Assembly: GCF_003248505.1 (NCBI RefSeq)
Contig: NZ_QFOA01000018.1
Span: forward strand, 1 to 50,288
Direction: 5' to 3'
Source: Sphingobium sp.
GTDB lineage: Bacteria; Pseudomonadota; Alphaproteobacteria; Sphingomonadales; Sphingomonadaceae
DNA length: 50,288 nucleotides
In this document: positions 40,883 through 49,449 of the stretch, piece after piece
Position numbering within the stretch: position 1 is the stretch's first letter
Layout of the letters: every line of letters starts with the position of its first letter
The notes under the pieces: generated by a model
What the model saw: only the letters and a program-made list of their open reading frames with translations
What the model was told of the DNA's origin: nothing
The model's database searches: none
Made by a program: the position numbers and the translations under genes

Positions 40883-41556
40883 AGCTCGATCAACCTGTCG
40901 GGCAGTTCGTTGATGTCGTCCGCCTCGCGCGGGAAATGGTCGGCAAGGACGGTGCCGATTTGCGCGACGGCCTGCGCCATGCCCTCGCCCGGGCGCCCGT
41001 CGCGAATGGCGGTGACCAGCGCCGCCATGGCCTCGCCCCACACTTCGGGCGCGACCTTTGCATTGATCGCGCTGTCGGCGACGAGTTCGGCGCGATGTTC
41101 GTCGAGGCTGAGATACAGGAGGACGCCGGTGCGTCCGCGCGTGCGCGCCTCCGCTGCGGTACGGAACAGCAGGATGGCGCGGCGGCGTACGCGACGCGCC
41201 TTGGTCGCGCGCGGGGTCATCAGCATCCGCAACGGCATGATGGCGAGCAGGTAGCGCACGAACAGGAACTTGACGATGAGGAGGGCGAGCAAGCCCATCA
41301 GCAGCTTCCAGTCCGCCAGCTCATGCTCCCAATCGAGCAGCAGCATCGACAGGATCGCGCGCAGCTGCGCGGGGAAGGCGGCCATGAGTGCCAGCGCGAC
41401 GAATACCGCCGCCGCCGCCCAGCTCAACCCCACATCATGATAGTTGTCGGACCGTCGCGCGACGATCGTGACGATCTCCCCCGAAGTGCGAGATTCCGCT
41501 GCGGTGACGGCGGTCGTCACCAGATCGCGGTCGGCAGGCGTCAGGCGCATCGCCAT
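40879..41556 (-). CDS. TPM domain membrane protein
   Basis: 225 aa from ATG 41556, overlapping the upstream stop (TGATG); GTG 41559 is an alternative. It begins with an ESRTSGEIVTIVARRSDNY strand region, has two membrane helices (about 43-65 and 85-110), then a TPM-like domain GVLLYLSLDEHRAELVADSAINAKV and a C-terminal IRDGRPGEGMAQAVAQIGTVLADHFP. It is the second of two adjacent TPM proteins; such pairs commonly travel with lemA. Function unknown. Confidence 0.87.
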   Translation of the reverse strand: MAMRLTPADRDLVTTAVTAAESRTSGEIVTIVARRSDNYHDVGLSWAAAAVFVALALMAAFPAQLRAILSMLLLDWEHELADWKLLMGLLALLIVKFLFVRYLLAIMPLRMLMTPRATKARRVRRRAILLFRTAAEARTRGRTGVLLYLSLDEHRAELVADSAINAKVAPEVWGEAMAALVTAIRDGRPGEGMAQAVAQIGTVLADHFPREADDINELPDRLIEL

Positions 41557-42347
41557 CACCAGTCCCCCGACGCGCCGCCGCCGCCGAAGCTGCCGCCGCC
41601 CGAAAAGCCGCCCCCGCCAAGGCCGCCACCGTCGCCGCCGCCCCAACCGCCGCCGGACCCCCATCCCGACCCGAGGCCGGGGCCCCAGATGACGATGGGT
41701 CCGGCCCCGCCGCTGCCATAGCGTCGTCCGCCACGGGCACGGGACAGGAGCGGGAGCGCCACGAAGAAGACGACGAAGAGAATGATCCAGAAGGCGACGA
41801 TGCCGCCGCCGCCGCTGTCCCTGCTTCGTTCTTCCCGTTCGGCCTTGGCCGCCTGTTGCCGGGCCTGGTCGGGAGGAAGGGCCAGGAGCGTCGTGATGGC
41901 GTCCACTCCCGCATCGATGCCGCCCGCCATGTCGCCAGCCTTGAAGCGGGGAGCGATGGCGTTGCGCACGATCTGAGAGGACAGGGCGTCGGTCAGGATG
42001 CCTTCGAGGCCATAGCCGACCTCGATCCGCACCTTGCGCTCCGACGGGGCCACGATCAGCAGCGCGCCGTTGCTGTCCTTGTCGCCGATACCCCAGGCGC
42101 GCCCCAGCCGATAGCCATAGTCGGCGATGTCATAGCCCTGAAGGTCGGGGATGGTGGCGACCACCAGCGACCGCCCGCTCGCCCGCTTTTGCGCGATGAG
42201 CTTTTGGCTGAGCGCTTGTTCCTGCTGCGGGGTGAGCAGGTTGGCCGCATCGACCACCCCTGCATCGTCGAACTTGGGAAAGCTCTGCGCCCACGCCGCC
42301 GGAATGAACAGCAGCAGCGCGAGGGCAAGGAGCAGACGGCGTAGCAC
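41556..42347 (-). CDS. TPM domain protein, exported, with Gly-rich tail (YgcG-like)
   Basis: 263 aa. Signal peptide MLRRLLLALALLLFIPAAWA. The TPM domain (about 25-160) shows DDAGVVDAANLLTPQQEQALSQKL, RSLVVATIPDLQGYDIADYGYRLGRAWGIGDKDSNGALLIVAPSERKVRIEVGYGLEG. A membrane helix (about 185-202) is followed by a strongly glycine/serine-rich C-terminus ending GGGGASGDW. This is the standard layout of the YgcG/TPM protein next to LemA. Eight bases downstream of lemA. Confidence 0.92.
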   Translation of the reverse strand: MLRRLLLALALLLFIPAAWAQSFPKFDDAGVVDAANLLTPQQEQALSQKLIAQKRASGRSLVVATIPDLQGYDIADYGYRLGRAWGIGDKDSNGALLIVAPSERKVRIEVGYGLEGILTDALSSQIVRNAIAPRFKAGDMAGGIDAGVDAITTLLALPPDQARQQAAKAEREERSRDSGGGGIVAFWIILFVVFFVALPLLSRARGGRRYGSGGAGPIVIWGPGLGSGWGSGGGWGGGDGGGLGGGGFSGGGSFGGGGASGDW

Positions 42348-42355
42348 GGGCGGGG

Positions 42356-42955
42356 TCAGTTGCCGAAGTCGACCTTCGGCGCCTCCTCCGCGCCCGGCGT
42401 CGTCGCCTGGAACGGGGTCATGGGCTTGGCCCCGTGGATCAGCTTCGCGCCGATGGCGTCGGGGAAGGTGCGGATACGGGTGTTATAGGCCTGCACGGCT
42501 TCGTTATAATCGCGGATCGACACGGCGATGCGGTTTTCCGTCCCTTCCAGCTGCGACTGGAGTTGGAGGAAATTCTCGTTCGTCTTGAGGTCGGGATAGG
42601 CTTCGGCAGTGGCGAGCAAGCGGCCCAGGCCCTGGCTCAGTTGCGCCTGCGCCTGCTGATATTGCGCGACCTTTGCAGGATCGTTCAGGTCGGCTGCGTT
42701 GATCTGGACGGAGGACGCCTTCGCGCGCGCTTCGGTCACGCGGGTCAGCGTTTCCTGCTCCTGCTTGCCCGCCGCCTTCACCGTGGCGACGAGATTGCCG
42801 ATGAGGTTGGACCGGCGCTGATATTGCGCCTGCACGTCCGCCCACTTGGCCTTGGCGGCTTCCTCGGCGGTGGGCACGCTGTTGATGCCGCAGGCGGAAA
42901 GCGCCAAGGCTCCCATCAGCGGCAGGAAAATGGACGAGAGGCGGCGCAAGAGCAT
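42356..42955 (-). CDS. LemA family protein
   Basis: 199 aa from ATG 42955. It has a lipoprotein-like signal (LMGALALSACG). The LemA pattern is evident: WADVQAQYQRRSNLIGNLVATVKAAGKQEQETLTRVTEARAKA, QAQLSQGLGRLLATAEAYPDLKTNENFLQLQSQLEGTENRIAVSIRDYNEAVQAYNTRIRTFP. LemA proteins are mostly helical and membrane-anchored; function poorly known. First gene of lemA-TPM-TPM-nudix. Divergent from mscL. Confidence 0.95.
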   Translation of the reverse strand: MLLRRLSSIFLPLMGALALSACGINSVPTAEEAAKAKWADVQAQYQRRSNLIGNLVATVKAAGKQEQETLTRVTEARAKASSVQINAADLNDPAKVAQYQQAQAQLSQGLGRLLATAEAYPDLKTNENFLQLQSQLEGTENRIAVSIRDYNEAVQAYNTRIRTFPDAIGAKLIHGAKPMTPFQATTPGAEEAPKVDFGN

Positions 42956-43059
42956 GGAAGGATCCCCGGCTTTGTTTCGCGCATGAAATAGGGCGTTGCC
43001 CCGAACCGCGCAACGGGCCATCCTGACATTATTGAACGGCTTCAGGGGATAGCACGCAG

Positions 43060-43500
43060 ATGGGACTGATTTCCGAATTCAAGACCTTCATCAATCGCGG
43101 CAACGTGATGGACCTGGCGGTCGGTGTCATCATCGGCGGCGCCTTCGCCACGATCACCAAGTCGCTGACCGACGACGTCATCATGCCGGCGATCGGCTTC
43201 CTGTTCGGCGGCGTCGATTTTTCGCGCTACTTCATCCGGCTGGGCAGCATTCCTGCCGGGTTCAAGGGCAACCCGGAAAGCTATGCCGACCTGAAATCCG
43301 CAGGGGTCGCCATGCTGGGATGGGGGCAGTTCCTGACGGTACTGGTGAATTTCGTCATCCTAGCCTTCATCATTTTCTTGCTGGTGAAAGGCGTCAATCG
43401 CCTGACCCGCAAGCAGGAAGCCGACGCGACCGCCGCCCCCGCGCCGACGCCGGAAGACATCGTCCTGTTGCGGGAGATCCGGGACTCGCTTAAAAAATAA
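43060..43500 (+). CDS. mscL: Large-conductance mechanosensitive channel
   Basis: 146 aa, typical length. It starts MGLISEFKTFINRGNVMDLAVGVIIGGAFATITKSLTDDVIMPAIGFLFGG, which is the conserved N-terminal helix and pore-lining TM1. The second membrane helix is FLTVLVNFVILAFIIFLLVKGVNRL, and a cytoplasmic helix ends the protein. It opens under membrane tension to release solutes in hypo-osmotic shock. The small lipoprotein gene follows on the same strand after 145 bases. Confidence 0.98.
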   Translation: MGLISEFKTFINRGNVMDLAVGVIIGGAFATITKSLTDDVIMPAIGFLFGGVDFSRYFIRLGSIPAGFKGNPESYADLKSAGVAMLGWGQFLTVLVNFVILAFIIFLLVKGVNRLTRKQEADATAAPAPTPEDIVLLREIRDSLKK

Positions 43501-43530
43501 TCGTTTTTGCGACGAAACGAGTGTGCGCCG

Positions 43531-43555
43531 GGAACCATCTTTGATACGACCGGTT
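43531..43555 (+). promoter_or_regulatory. EcfG-like (general stress response) promoter
   Basis: GGAAC (43531-43535), a 16-base spacer and GGTT (43552-43555). The alphaproteobacterial EcfG consensus is GGAAC-N16/17-CGTT, so only the first base of the second element differs. It lies 91 bases before the start of the small repeat-rich lipoprotein gene and after the mscL stop. Confidence 0.45.
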
Positions 43556-43645
43556 GATGGGCGTCAGGGTTCGGGACAGCGTCATTGCCGGTCGAGCCCG
43601 GTGCCGATACGTCAGCCCCAGGGGGCGCAAACAGGAGAATACGCC

Positions 43646-43921
43646 GTGAAAACTTTCGTCACTGTCCTTGGCCTTGCCAGCATGGTCGCACTCGCAGCTT
43701 GCGATTCCAAGCAGGAAAACAAGGTCGAGAACGCTTACGAGAACAAGGCGGACGCCCTCGAAAACCAGGCCGACAACATGGAATCGATGGCTGACAACCT
43801 GAGCGGCAACGCCGCCGCCGCCGCCGAGAACACCGCCGACAAGCTCGAGAACAAGGCCGACGCCACGCGCGAAGCCGGCGAAAAGGCCGAAGACGCCGTC
43901 GAAAAGGCCGAAAAGAAGTAA
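43646..43921 (+). CDS. Small repeat-rich lipoprotein
   Basis: 91 aa from GTG 43646, with AGGAG at 43633-43637, 8 bases upstream. The N-terminal signal with lipobox LAAC (Cys19) is followed by an entirely charged, helical, Ala/Glu/Asn/Lys-rich body built of imperfect repeats: ENKVENAYENKAD, LENQADNME, ADNLSGN, AENTADKLENKAD, AGEKAEDAVEKAEKK. This suggests a coiled coil or an extended lipoprotein like Lpp. An EcfG-like promoter upstream suggests stress induction. No family recognised. Ends at a strong terminator. Confidence 0.82.
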   Translation: MKTFVTVLGLASMVALAACDSKQENKVENAYENKADALENQADNMESMADNLSGNAAAAAENTADKLENKADATREAGEKAEDAVEKAEKK

Positions 43922-43944
43922 GCCAGTCCCTTACCGGACCGGAG

Positions 43945-43976
43945 AAGGCGCTGCGAGCGATCGCGGCGCCTTTTTT
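43945..43976 (+). terminator. Rho-independent terminator of the small lipoprotein gene
   Basis: A 12-bp stem, AAGGCGCTGCGA (43945-43956) with TCGCGGCGCCTT (43961-43972), has one G-T wobble and a GCGA tetraloop. The T-run covers 43971-43976. It starts 24 bases past the stop codon. Confidence 0.92.
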
Positions 43977-44016
43977 CATGGCAGGCCGCGGCGACATCAG
44001 TTCGGCTCCGACGCCT

Positions 44017-44032
44017 TTAACGGGGCTTTAAC
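44017..44032 (+). promoter_or_regulatory. CtrA-type binding site upstream of cheA
   Basis: TTAA (44017-44020), seven bases, TTAAC (44028-44032): an exact match to the CtrA full-site consensus TTAA-N7-TTAA(C). It lies 48 bases before the cheA start, in the 158-base gap after the small lipoprotein gene. In sphingomonads and Caulobacter, CtrA controls motility and chemotaxis genes. Confidence 0.6.
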
Positions 44033-44079
44033 CACAGCCCGCCCATGGTGCCCCCGCGCGCATCCATGGGACCGGCTAA

Positions 44080-46446
44080 ATGGACGAACTGCTTCAGGAA
44101 TTCATATCGGAAACGCAGGAGACGCTGGAGGCCCTGGCCGGGGAAGTCGTCGCCTGGGAAGCCGATCCGGATGACCGAGACCGGCTGGATGCGATCTTTC
44201 GATTCTTCCATACGGTGAAGGGCAGTTGCGGCTTCCTCAACCTCCCGCGTTTCGAGCGGTTGAGCCATGCGGCCGAGGATGTGCTGTCGGAAATCCGCGC
44301 GGGCAATCGCGAGGCGGATGCCGCGACGGTGAGCGCGGTCCTGGGCGTCATGGACCGGATCGGCGAACTGGCCGAGGCGGTGTCGGCGGGCGCGGCGCTA
44401 CCCAACGAGAATGACGACTTCCTGATCGGCGCGCTAAGCGCGCAGGCCGCGTCTGGCGACGCGGCGCATCCCACCGCGCCCGCCCCGGTCGCGGTCGCGC
44501 GCAGCGGCGGCGCGCAGAGCGGGCCGCGCACGATCCGCCTGCCGCTCAGCCTGATCGACCAGCTCATGAACGGCGTGTCCGACATGGTGCTGGCCCGCAA
44601 CGAGATGTCGCGCAAATTGCGGGAGCGCACCGCTGACCCCGAACTCGACAATGTATTCGAGCGGCTGTCCACCTGCGTCGCGGACATGCGCGACGTGATT
44701 TCCAAGACGCGGATGCAGCGCGTCGACCGCCTGTTCGCCGCAATCCCGCGCATGGTGCGCGACCTTGGCCGCGACCTTGGCAAGCGGATCGACCTGACGC
44801 TGGAGGGCGGCGACGTCGAAATGGACCGCGAGATGGTGGAGATGGTCGTCGACCCGCTCACCCACATCGTGCGCAACAGCATCGACCACGGCATCGAAAC
44901 GCCCGAGCGCCGCCGCGCCGTCGGCAAGCCGGAGGCGGGAAGCCTGCGCGTCGAAGCGCGCCAGTCGGGCAACCAGATCGTGATCGCCATCGCCGACGAC
45001 GGCGCGGGTATCGATACGGCGCGGCTGGTGGAAAAGGCGGTCGCTGCCGGGCGGCTGACGCCCGACGCCGCTGCGCGCATGAGCGAGCCGGACAAGCTCG
45101 ACCTTATTTTCCAGGCGGGGCTTTCGACCGCGTCGCAGGTGACGGCGGTGTCCGGCCGCGGCGTCGGCATGGACGTGGTGCGCGCCAATGTCGAACGCAT
45201 CGGCGGCGTCATCGCGCTCGACAATCATCCGGGGCGGGGCCTCACCATCACGCTGCGCGTGCCGCTGACGCTGACGATCATTCCAGGACTCATCGTCAGG
45301 GCAGGCGGGCAGCATTTCGCGATTCCCCGCGCCGCCGTGGTCGAAATCCTGCACGACACCAACGAGACGCTGGACATCAGCACGGTCGGCGGCGCGAAGG
45401 TCGCGACCATCCGGTCAGTGCGCCATTCGATGATCGACCTGGAGGATGTGCTGGGCCTTGCGAAGTCCGATCAGGTCACGCCGCGCGCCATCATGGTGGT
45501 ACGGTCGGCATCCGGCGTGCCGTTCGCCATGGGGGTTTGCGCGGTCGACAATCATGAGGAACTGGTGATCCGGCCCGCATCGCCGCTGGTGATGGCGAGC
45601 GGCGTCTATGCGGGCATGACGCTGCCCGACAATGGCAAGCCGATGCTGCTGCTCGACGCGGCGGGCCTTGCCAACGCGGCGCGGTTGCCCAACATCGCCG
45701 ACGACCGCGCGGCGCGCCAGCAGGAGGAGCGCGAGGGCGCGACGAGCGGCGTCGAGATGGTCGCCGCGCTGCGGTTCGAGGAAGTGACAGGCGAACGGCG
45801 ATTGCTGAAACTGTCGACGATCGAGCGGGTCGAGGATATCGACGCCGCCCTGTTCGGCCAGTCCGCCGGGCGCGCCTTCGTTCGGCTGGACGGGCGGCTG
45901 GTGCCGGTGGTGAACGGCCTGTCGCGCTTCGACCGGCCCAAGATATCGGCGCTGCGCCTGCGCGACGACCGGCGGGAGGCCTGCTACCCCGTGGCCGCGG
46001 TGCTCGACATCGTGCAGATGCCCGCCGTGCCCGACATGGTCGCGATGCACGGCATGTTGAGCGGCGTTTCGGTGATCGAGGGCGAGCATCTGGAGGTGCT
46101 CAATCCCTTTGCGCTGTTCGCCGCTTTGCCCGAGGAAATATCGGACGAACAGCCGCGCGGGCGCTGCCTGCTGGCCGATGGCGAAGATGGATGGACACGT
46201 GAGATCCTGGCCCCGCTGCTGCGGCAGGCGGGGCAGGAGGTTCTACTGGGCCTGCCCGCCGATGGCGAGGTCGGGCCGCAGGACGTGGTATTGTGCATGG
46301 ACCCGGACGCTGCGCAGGCGGCCGAGGTCATGGGATGCCGCGTCGTCCAGTTGCGCGCGTCCCCGCGCCCGGCGGGACCGCAGGAGCGGGGCAGCATCTA
46401 TCGCTACGACCAGGACGCGCTGATGGCGGCGATCGCGGGACGATGA
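44080..46446 (+). CDS. cheA: Chemotaxis histidine kinase CheA with C-terminal receiver-like domain
   Basis: 788 aa. Hpt domain 1-105 with phospho-acceptor His44 (HTVKGSCGF); no clear P2 domain; dimerisation region about 148-235; ATPase domain with N-box HIVRNSIDHG (262-271), DDGAG (306-310) and GRGVGMDVV (359-367); a CheW-like domain about 398-535; a second CheW-like region about 557-685; and a C-terminal receiver-like domain (about 694-788) that lacks a clear phospho-acceptor Asp and has Arg where the conserved Lys is expected. It passes phosphate to CheY and CheB. First gene of cheA-W-Y-B-R, behind a CtrA-type site. Confidence 0.95.
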   Translation: MDELLQEFISETQETLEALAGEVVAWEADPDDRDRLDAIFRFFHTVKGSCGFLNLPRFERLSHAAEDVLSEIRAGNREADAATVSAVLGVMDRIGELAEAVSAGAALPNENDDFLIGALSAQAASGDAAHPTAPAPVAVARSGGAQSGPRTIRLPLSLIDQLMNGVSDMVLARNEMSRKLRERTADPELDNVFERLSTCVADMRDVISKTRMQRVDRLFAAIPRMVRDLGRDLGKRIDLTLEGGDVEMDREMVEMVVDPLTHIVRNSIDHGIETPERRRAVGKPEAGSLRVEARQSGNQIVIAIADDGAGIDTARLVEKAVAAGRLTPDAAARMSEPDKLDLIFQAGLSTASQVTAVSGRGVGMDVVRANVERIGGVIALDNHPGRGLTITLRVPLTLTIIPGLIVRAGGQHFAIPRAAVVEILHDTNETLDISTVGGAKVATIRSVRHSMIDLEDVLGLAKSDQVTPRAIMVVRSASGVPFAMGVCAVDNHEELVIRPASPLVMASGVYAGMTLPDNGKPMLLLDAAGLANAARLPNIADDRAARQQEEREGATSGVEMVAALRFEEVTGERRLLKLSTIERVEDIDAALFGQSAGRAFVRLDGRLVPVVNGLSRFDRPKISALRLRDDRREACYPVAAVLDIVQMPAVPDMVAMHGMLSGVSVIEGEHLEVLNPFALFAALPEEISDEQPRGRCLLADGEDGWTREILAPLLRQAGQEVLLGLPADGEVGPQDVVLCMDPDAAQAAEVMGCRVVQLRASPRPAGPQERGSIYRYDQDALMAAIAGR

Positions 46447-46456
46447 GGGGCAGGCC

Positions 46457-46897
46457 ATGATGAACAATCTCTATCTTCTCGCGACGCTGGCCGGAACGCG
46501 GATCGCCGTGGAAGCATGCGAGGTCGAGGCGGTGGTGCGGCTGGCCGAGATATCGCCGGTGCCGGGCATGGGGCCGCATGTGGCGGGGCTTTCCGCGCTG
46601 CGCAGCCGGGTGCTGACGATCATCGACGTGGCCGCGCTGATCCATGGCCGGGCGACTCCGGCGCAGGATCGCCACCTTGCCATCATCGCCAACATCAGCG
46701 GTCATAGTTATGGCCTGATGGTCGATGCGGTGTCCGACATCAGCCATGTGCCGGGCGGGGAAGTGCCGCTGCGTGGGCAATTGTCGCAGGCGTGGACGCC
46801 CCATGCGCGCGGGATCGTCGAACATGACGGCCATCCCTGGCTGCGCGTGTCGCTGGCCGCGTTCATCGAAGGAAACGGTCTGCCGCAAGCCGCGTGA
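46457..46897 (+). CDS. cheW: Chemotaxis coupling protein CheW
   Basis: 146 aa, a single CheW domain (YLLATLAGTRIAVEACEVEAVVRLAEISPVPGMGPHVAGLSALRSRVLTIIDVAALI, then YGLMVDAVSDISHVPGGEV). It links chemoreceptors to CheA. It starts 10 bases after cheA; ATG 46460 is an equivalent start. cheY follows after 81 bases. Confidence 0.93.
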   Translation: MMNNLYLLATLAGTRIAVEACEVEAVVRLAEISPVPGMGPHVAGLSALRSRVLTIIDVAALIHGRATPAQDRHLAIIANISGHSYGLMVDAVSDISHVPGGEVPLRGQLSQAWTPHARGIVEHDGHPWLRVSLAAFIEGNGLPQAA

Positions 46898-46978
46898 ACG
46901 CTGACCGTTCATTTACCAATTCCTCGGTATTGGGTCCTAAACCGGCTGAACAGCAAAGATAAATTCAAGGGACGCACC

Positions 46979-47344
46979 ATGAAAAACTGCCTCGTCGTCG
47001 ACGACTCGAAGGTGATCCGCAAAGTCGCGCGACACATATTGGAATCGCTGGACCTGACAGTCAGCGAGGCAGTGGACGGTCAGGACGCGTTGACCCAGTG
47101 CGAAGCGTCCGCGCCCGACGTGGTCCTGCTCGACTGGAACATGCCGGTGATGAGCGGGATGGAGTTCTTGGAGGCACTGGGCACGGCAAAAGTGACGGCG
47201 CGTCCCAAGATCATCTTCTGCACCACCGAAAACGGCATCAGCCATATCAAGGCCGCGGTCGAGGCCGGGGCCGACGAATATGTGATGAAGCCGTTCGACC
47301 GGGAGACGCTGGAAAGCAAGCTGGCCATCGTCGGTGTGATCTGA
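46979..47344 (+). CDS. cheY: Chemotaxis response regulator CheY
   Basis: 121 aa, a single receiver domain. Acidic pocket Asp8-Asp9 (VVDDSKVIRKVA), phospho-acceptor Asp52 (VVLLDWNMPVMSG), Thr-containing CTTENG (81-86) and the conserved Lys104 in YVMKPFD. Phospho-CheY acts on the flagellar motor or as a phosphate sink. AAGGG lies 8 bases before the ATG. The 81-base gap upstream contains only weak promoter-like elements. Confidence 0.94.
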   Translation: MKNCLVVDDSKVIRKVARHILESLDLTVSEAVDGQDALTQCEASAPDVVLLDWNMPVMSGMEFLEALGTAKVTARPKIIFCTTENGISHIKAAVEAGADEYVMKPFDRETLESKLAIVGVI

Positions 47345-47383
47345 CGGCCCGCGCCTGCCTGCCTTCGCATTGCTGGACCTGCC

Positions 47384-48466
47384 ATGACCGTGAGCGCCCA
47401 TCCCGTCCCCACCCTCCGCGACAGCCAGCCGCTCGTGCGCGCGCTGGTCGTGGACGATTCGGTGGTCGTGCGCACGGTGATGGAGCGCATCCTGAACGAG
47501 ACGCCGGGTTTCGCCGCCGTGCACAAGGCGAGCAACGCCGAAACGGCGCTGGACTATCTGGTGCACCAGGATGTCGACCTCGTCCTGCTGGATATCGAGC
47601 TTCCCGGCCAGAGCGGGATGGTCGCGCTGCCGCAGATTCTCTCGATGCGTCCCGAAGCCAAGGTGGTCGTGCTGTCAGGCAGGTGCGAGGAAGGCAGCGC
47701 CGCCGCCGTCGAGGCGCTGGCGCTGGGCGCGAGCGACATTCTTTCGAAGCCTGGGAGCGGCAGTTTCGGCGAGCAGTTCCCCGACGAGCTGATAGGGCGG
47801 CTGGCGCGGCTGTTCGGCGACCGGCCCCTGCCGCCGGTGCCGGCAAAGCCGTCCAGGCCCATCGTGGCAACGCCTGCCGCCGAACCGATCGCCTGCCTTG
47901 GCATCGGCGCATCGACCGGCGGCATACATGCGCTGGGCCGGTTGCTGGGCGGGCTGACCGCGCCGCTGGGCGTTCCGGTGCTGCTGACGCAGCATCTGCC
48001 CGCCAGCTTCACCGTCTATTTCGCGCAGCAACTGGCCCGCATGACGCAGATGCGGGTCCAGGTGGCGCAGACCGGCGATCTGCTGGCGGCGGACACGCTC
48101 TATGTCGCGCCCGGCAACGCCAATCTTCAACTGCGGCGCGGGCTGCACGGGCGGGTGCATGTGGCGCTCAACGCCCAGCGGACGGCTTTTGGCAATCTGC
48201 CGGGAGTCGATCCCATGTTCTCCGCCATGGCCGACGCCTATGGCCCCGGCGCGGCGGGGATCGTGCTGACCGGCATGGGGCGGGACGGGACGGCGGGCGC
48301 GCGCGACATCGTGACGGCCGGCGGCTGGATCGTCGCGCAGGATGAAGCAAGCAGCGTGGTGTGGGGTATGCCGGGCTCGGTGGCGGGTGCCGGCCTTACC
48401 TGCGCGATCATGGAGCCGGGAGCGATGATGAATTACGTAGCGCAACGCGGGCGGGTGGCGGCCTGA
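47384..48466 (+). CDS. cheB: Chemotaxis protein-glutamate methylesterase CheB
   Basis: 360 aa. Receiver domain with Asp24-25 and phospho-acceptor Asp70 (LVLLDIELPGQSG), a linker about 145-168, then the methylesterase domain with catalytic Ser177 (GIGASTGGIHAL), His204 (TQHLPASF) and Asp301 (TGMGRDGTAG). It demethylates or deamidates chemoreceptors for adaptation. Its stop overlaps the cheR start (TGATG). Confidence 0.97.
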   Translation: MTVSAHPVPTLRDSQPLVRALVVDDSVVVRTVMERILNETPGFAAVHKASNAETALDYLVHQDVDLVLLDIELPGQSGMVALPQILSMRPEAKVVVLSGRCEEGSAAAVEALALGASDILSKPGSGSFGEQFPDELIGRLARLFGDRPLPPVPAKPSRPIVATPAAEPIACLGIGASTGGIHALGRLLGGLTAPLGVPVLLTQHLPASFTVYFAQQLARMTQMRVQVAQTGDLLAADTLYVAPGNANLQLRRGLHGRVHVALNAQRTAFGNLPGVDPMFSAMADAYGPGAAGIVLTGMGRDGTAGARDIVTAGGWIVAQDEASSVVWGMPGSVAGAGLTCAIMEPGAMMNYVAQRGRVAA

Positions 48467-49344
48467 TGCCCGGCACGCAGGCCCCGTCCGACGCCTTTCG
48501 CGGCACCGCGCAGATCTTCACGCGCCTGCTGGAGGCGCGAACCGGGCAGACTTTGTCGGAAAGCCGCGCCTGGCGGATGGAAACCGCGCTGCGCCCGGTG
48601 CTGCGCACGAACGGTCTGCGCGATGTCGAGGAACTGGCATCGAAGATATTGAGCCGCCGCAACCCCGCGCTGGAGGATGCGGTCATCGACGCACTGCTCA
48701 ACAACGAAAGCAGCTTTTTCCGCGACATCCAGATTTTCGACATGATCCATCACCATGTCCTGCCCCGCATTCGCGAGCAGCGGCAGGACCGCACGCTGCG
48801 CATATGGAGCGCGGGCTGTTCGACCGGGCAGGAAGCCTTTTCGCTGGCGATCCGCCTGCGTAACGAAGCGGCGCGCTGGGAAGGATGGCGGATCGAAATC
48901 CTGGCCACCGACATTTCCAACGCTGCGATCGAACAGGCGCAGAAAGGCCTGTTTTCGCAGATCGACGTGCAGCGCGGCCTTGCTGTCGGCGACCTCATCA
49001 AATGGTTCGCGCCCCAGGGCGACGACTGGCGCGCGAGTGACGAACTGCGCCGGATGATCGATTTCCGGCGGGACAATCTCTTCGATCCCAAAGCCCCCAC
49101 GGGAGCTTACGACCTGCTGTTGTGCCGCAACGTGCTGCTTTATTTTTCGCCGGAGCGGCGCAGGGCGGTGCTGGACCTGCTGGCGCGGCACAGCCACGAA
49201 CGCTCCGTCCTGCTGCTGGGCGCGGGCGAGACGGTGATCGGACAGGGCGACCGGTTCGCGCCCCACAGCGATCATCGCGGCGCCTATGCGGTCAAATCCC
49301 CTTTGCCCGATCGCGCGGAGGGCGCGGCGCTGCGCTTCGGCTAG
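48466..49344 (+). CDS. cheR: Chemotaxis protein methyltransferase CheR
   Basis: 292 aa from ATG 48466. An N-terminal helical domain (10-90, with NNESSFFRDIQIFD) is followed by a SAM-dependent methyltransferase fold: RIWSAGCSTGQEAFSLAI, IEILATDISNAAIEQAQKGLF and YDLLLCRNVLLYFSPERR. It methylates glutamates on chemoreceptors. Last gene of the che operon. No chemoreceptor gene is inside the window. Confidence 0.96.
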   Translation: MPGTQAPSDAFRGTAQIFTRLLEARTGQTLSESRAWRMETALRPVLRTNGLRDVEELASKILSRRNPALEDAVIDALLNNESSFFRDIQIFDMIHHHVLPRIREQRQDRTLRIWSAGCSTGQEAFSLAIRLRNEAARWEGWRIEILATDISNAAIEQAQKGLFSQIDVQRGLAVGDLIKWFAPQGDDWRASDELRRMIDFRRDNLFDPKAPTGAYDLLLCRNVLLYFSPERRRAVLDLLARHSHERSVLLLGAGETVIGQGDRFAPHSDHRGAYAVKSPLPDRAEGAALRFG

Positions 49345-49449
49345 GCCCTCGTGCCGCTTGATTGCGGCCTCTGTCTCCGCCATGGTCGGTTCATGCTCCG
49401 GCATGGGAGTGCTATCGATCGGGACACGGAAAGTGATTGGCCTATCGCG

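Noticed and set aside
43501..43520. Terminator after mscL (TCGTTT/AAACGA hairpin)
   Set aside because: A 6-bp AT-rich stem with no T-run after it; too weak to call.
46935..46965. Sigma-28 flagellar promoter before cheY
   Set aside because: TAAACCGG and AAAGATAA resemble the two elements, but the spacer is two bases short and the -10 match is poor.
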